Assembly (NCBI GenBank): GCA_017408625.1
Contig: JAFQUG010000376.1
Coordinates: 1 to 7,045, forward strand
From: Clostridia bacterium
GTDB taxonomy: Bacteria > Bacillota_A > Clostridia > Oscillospirales > CAG-272
Reading direction: 5' to 3'
DNA length: 7,045 nucleotides
Made by a program: the position numbers and the translations under genes. Each line of letters begins with the position of its first letter. The first letter of the stretch is position 1. A model generated the notes under the pieces. The model saw nothing but the letters and a program-made list of their open reading frames with translations. It searched no databases and was not told the DNA's origin. Shown here piece by piece: positions 6,121 to 7,045 of this stretch.

Positions 6121-6186
6121 GCGAGCCCATCACAGCTCGGGACGTTCGCCGCTTGCGGCATGGCGCTATCCTCTGCAGGATGGTGC
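6121..6186. repeat. Cluster of three adjacent hairpins, possible intergenic repeat
   Basis: Three inverted repeats lie in 66 bases: CGAGC/GCTCG with an 8-nt loop (6122-6139), GCCGC-TT-GCGGC (6148-6159), and a 10-bp stem with two G-U type pairs and a CTGC loop (6163-6186). None is followed by a T-run, so these are not simple terminators. They lie just upstream of the rightward -35 box at 6191 and may be a REP-like repeat or the outer part of the neighbouring element. Confidence 0.4.
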
Positions 6187-6190
6187 TCTC

Positions 6191-6219
6191 TTGACATCCA
6201 TTGAGAATCATGCTAAAAT
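6191..6219 (+). promoter_or_regulatory. Sigma-A type promoter of the membrane-protein/lipoprotein operon
   Basis: A perfect TTGACA (6191-6196), a 17-base spacer and TAAAAT (6214-6219). Transcription from about 6226 would give a leader of roughly 100 nt before the ATG at 6327, much longer than the leaders of the other operons here (about 30 nt). Confidence 0.8.
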
Positions 6220-6258
6220 AAAAATACGAAATATTTTCAAAATTTTTCAAAAAACACC

Positions 6259-6282
6259 GAACTTTTCGGCAAAAATTGCGAC
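6259..6282 (+). promoter_or_regulatory. Possible ECF-sigma type promoter
   Basis: GAAC followed by TTTT (6259-6266) and CGAC (6279-6282) are separated by 16 bases between GAAC and CGAC. This resembles the -35 AAC and -10 CGTA/CGAC pattern of extracytoplasmic-function sigma promoters of Bacillota. It would start transcription near 6289, about 37 nt before the downstream ATG. The motif is short, so chance is a real possibility. Confidence 0.3.
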
Positions 6283-6326
6283 TATATAGGTAGAAGAATC
6301 AAACGAAAGCAACGGAGGCGATACAG

Positions 6327-6653
6327 ATGAAAGAGAAAAATTACGTCAAATCATACAGAGAGCTGTGCAAATCGTCGATTCTGCTCTCCTTGCTCATGGT
6401 CGTCTTGCATCTGATGGCGGCTTTGGTATTGAATTACGTATGGGGCAGCGGTGCCGTGGGAAAGATGATTGCCTGCGAGATCTTTTTGCATCTCTCTTAT
6501 ATCATGCTCATTCGATTCTATCTGGAAAACTACAAGCATTTAGTCAAATCCCGAATCATTGAGAAATCCAAAAAACTGCTTTGGAGCGGTATGATCCCCT
6601 TTTTGATCAGCGAAGTGATCAACGTAGCCGTGCTCATCATGATATTGGTATAA
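6327..6653 (+). CDS. Small membrane protein of unknown function, three predicted helices
   Basis: A 108-aa, strongly hydrophobic basic protein that I do not recognise. Three membrane segments can be seen at about 15-37, 47-65 and 87-107. A short loop (38-46) joins the first two, and a Lys/Arg-rich loop of about 20 residues joins the second and third (HLVKSRIIEKSKKLLW, 71-86). By the positive-inside rule that loop is cytoplasmic, leaving the N-terminus outside or ambiguous. The start is well supported: GGAGG lies 8 nt before the ATG, and one or two promoters precede it. Only 13 nt separate it from the lipoprotein gene, so the two are almost certainly co-transcribed and may form an envelope complex. 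It uses TTA and TCA codons that the hydrolase gene nearly completely avoids, which suggests lower expression or a different history. Confidence 0.85.
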   Translation: MKEKNYVKSYRELCKSSILLSLLMVVLHLMAALVLNYVWGSGAVGKMIACEIFLHLSYIMLIRFYLENYKHLVKSRIIEKSKKLLWSGMIPFLISEVINVAVLIMILV

Positions 6654-6666
6654 GGAGGCTTCACAC

Positions 6667-7045
6667 ATGAAAAAACAACGCCTGAATATGCGCATCATTT
6701 GCTCCGTGCTGCTGTGCCTTTTGCTCTTCCCTATGCTATCGGGCTGCAGCCGTATTTTGCATGGAGAAAAAATCACCATATATCCTTGCTATTTCAACCG
6801 TGACGTAGAAGGCATGGATGCCAAAGTCATGGGCGATATCCTGACGCAGGCAGGGTACACATACCGAGGAACTACACCCTCAGACGATTACACCGCTTAC
6901 GCCTATCGCGCTCTGGATTTTCCGGACGAGAACAAAAGGGCCATATTTGTTTTTGAATACACAAGTGCCGAAGCAGCCAAGCAAGCATATATCCAAGACG
7001 GCAGCTTGGACTTTATTATAGCAAGTGATCTGTTCATTGACAGAG
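6667..7045 (+). CDS. Lipoprotein of unknown function, N-terminal part (cut by window edge)
   Basis: An open frame of 126 complete codons that runs off the right edge. It starts with a type II signal peptide: basic MKKQRLNMR, a hydrophobic core, and the lipobox LSGC with Cys27 as the predicted lipidated residue, followed by Ser. The mature part begins HGEKITIYPCYFNRDVEGMDAK and shows an alternating alpha/beta character with a second Cys at residue 41; I recognise no family. It should be tethered to the outer face of the cytoplasmic membrane. TAAGGAGG combines the stop codon of the upstream membrane protein with this gene's ribosome binding site, 8 nt before the ATG, indicating tight operon packing. 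The C-terminal part is outside the window, so nothing can be said about length or any catalytic domain. Confidence 0.85.
   Translation, partial: MKKQRLNMRIICSVLLCLLLFPMLSGCSRILHGEKITIYPCYFNRDVEGMDAKVMGDILTQAGYTYRGTTPSDDYTAYAYRALDFPDENKRAIFVFEYTSAEAAKQAYIQDGSLDFIIASDLFIDR

Larger units (their letters stand above)
5886..6326. other. Divergent intergenic region, 441 bp
   Basis: No credible gene lies here. From left to right it holds the leader and consensus promoter of the metal operon (leftward), a 104-bp inverted-repeat element (5988-6091), a cluster of small hairpins (6121-6186), a sigma-A type promoter (rightward), and an AT-rich leader with a possible ECF-type promoter in front of the membrane-protein gene. 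Confidence 0.8.

Noticed and set aside
5988..6186. CRISPR array or tandem-repeat array
   Set aside because: The repeats are inverted rather than direct, there are only two copies, and no regular spacers exist.
6002..6250. Minus-strand frame of 82 codons in the divergent intergenic region
   Set aside because: It begins at a TTG in AT-rich sequence without a ribosome binding site, runs through the hairpin cluster and the inverted-repeat element, and has no domain.

Overview
The window looks like a chromosomal segment of a Bacillota (Firmicutes) bacterium, probably an uncultured gut or anaerobic member of the Clostridia. The evidence is strong AGGAGG-type ribosome binding sites, near-consensus TTGACA/TATAAT promoters with 17-bp spacers, a lipoprotein with a Gram-positive style lipobox, a large surface glycoside hydrolase with a Cys-plus-LKKKRD C-terminal anchor, and GC content around 50% (estimated by eye). 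No organism is named by the sequence itself, so this placement is inference.

Layout. Five genes lie on the minus strand and two on the plus strand. Reading minus-strand transcription from right to left: (i) a metal operon at 5885-3715, with a 73-aa heavy-metal-associated (HMA) carrier protein whose stop overlaps the start of a 649-aa Zn/Cd-type P1B ATPase (TAATG), ending at a strong hairpin terminator; (ii) an operon at 3608-493, with a 941-aa secreted, membrane-anchored GH71/99-like protein whose stop overlaps the start of a 96-aa stand-alone OmpR/PhoB-type winged-helix protein (TGATG), ending at a 12-bp-stem terminator; (iii) the first 128 codons of recG, cut by the left edge, behind its own promoter. 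Rightward from about 6190 is a divergent operon of unknown function: a 108-aa three-helix membrane protein followed 13 nt later by a lipoprotein cut by the right edge.

The 441-bp divergent intergenic region (5886-6326) holds a perfect-consensus promoter for the metal operon, a 104-bp element with inverted terminal repeats that fold into similar hairpins, a run of further hairpins, a sigma-A type promoter for the rightward operon, and a possible second promoter of ECF-sigma type.

How the genes work together. The HMA protein and the ATPase form a metal delivery and efflux pair equivalent to a CadA/ZntA pump with its N-terminal domain detached. The glycoside hydrolase should act outside the cell on a carbohydrate, and the coupled winged-helix protein is the most puzzling part of the window: it has a DNA-binding domain but no receiver domain. 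RecG (DNA repair) appears to be an independent transcription unit. The rightward pair is probably an envelope system, but nothing in it identifies a function. I found no CRISPR array, tRNA, rRNA, transposase gene or clearly undescribed defence system. The best candidates for novelty are the coupled hydrolase/winged-helix pair, the altered GH99-type active-site motif and the unknown membrane protein/lipoprotein operon.
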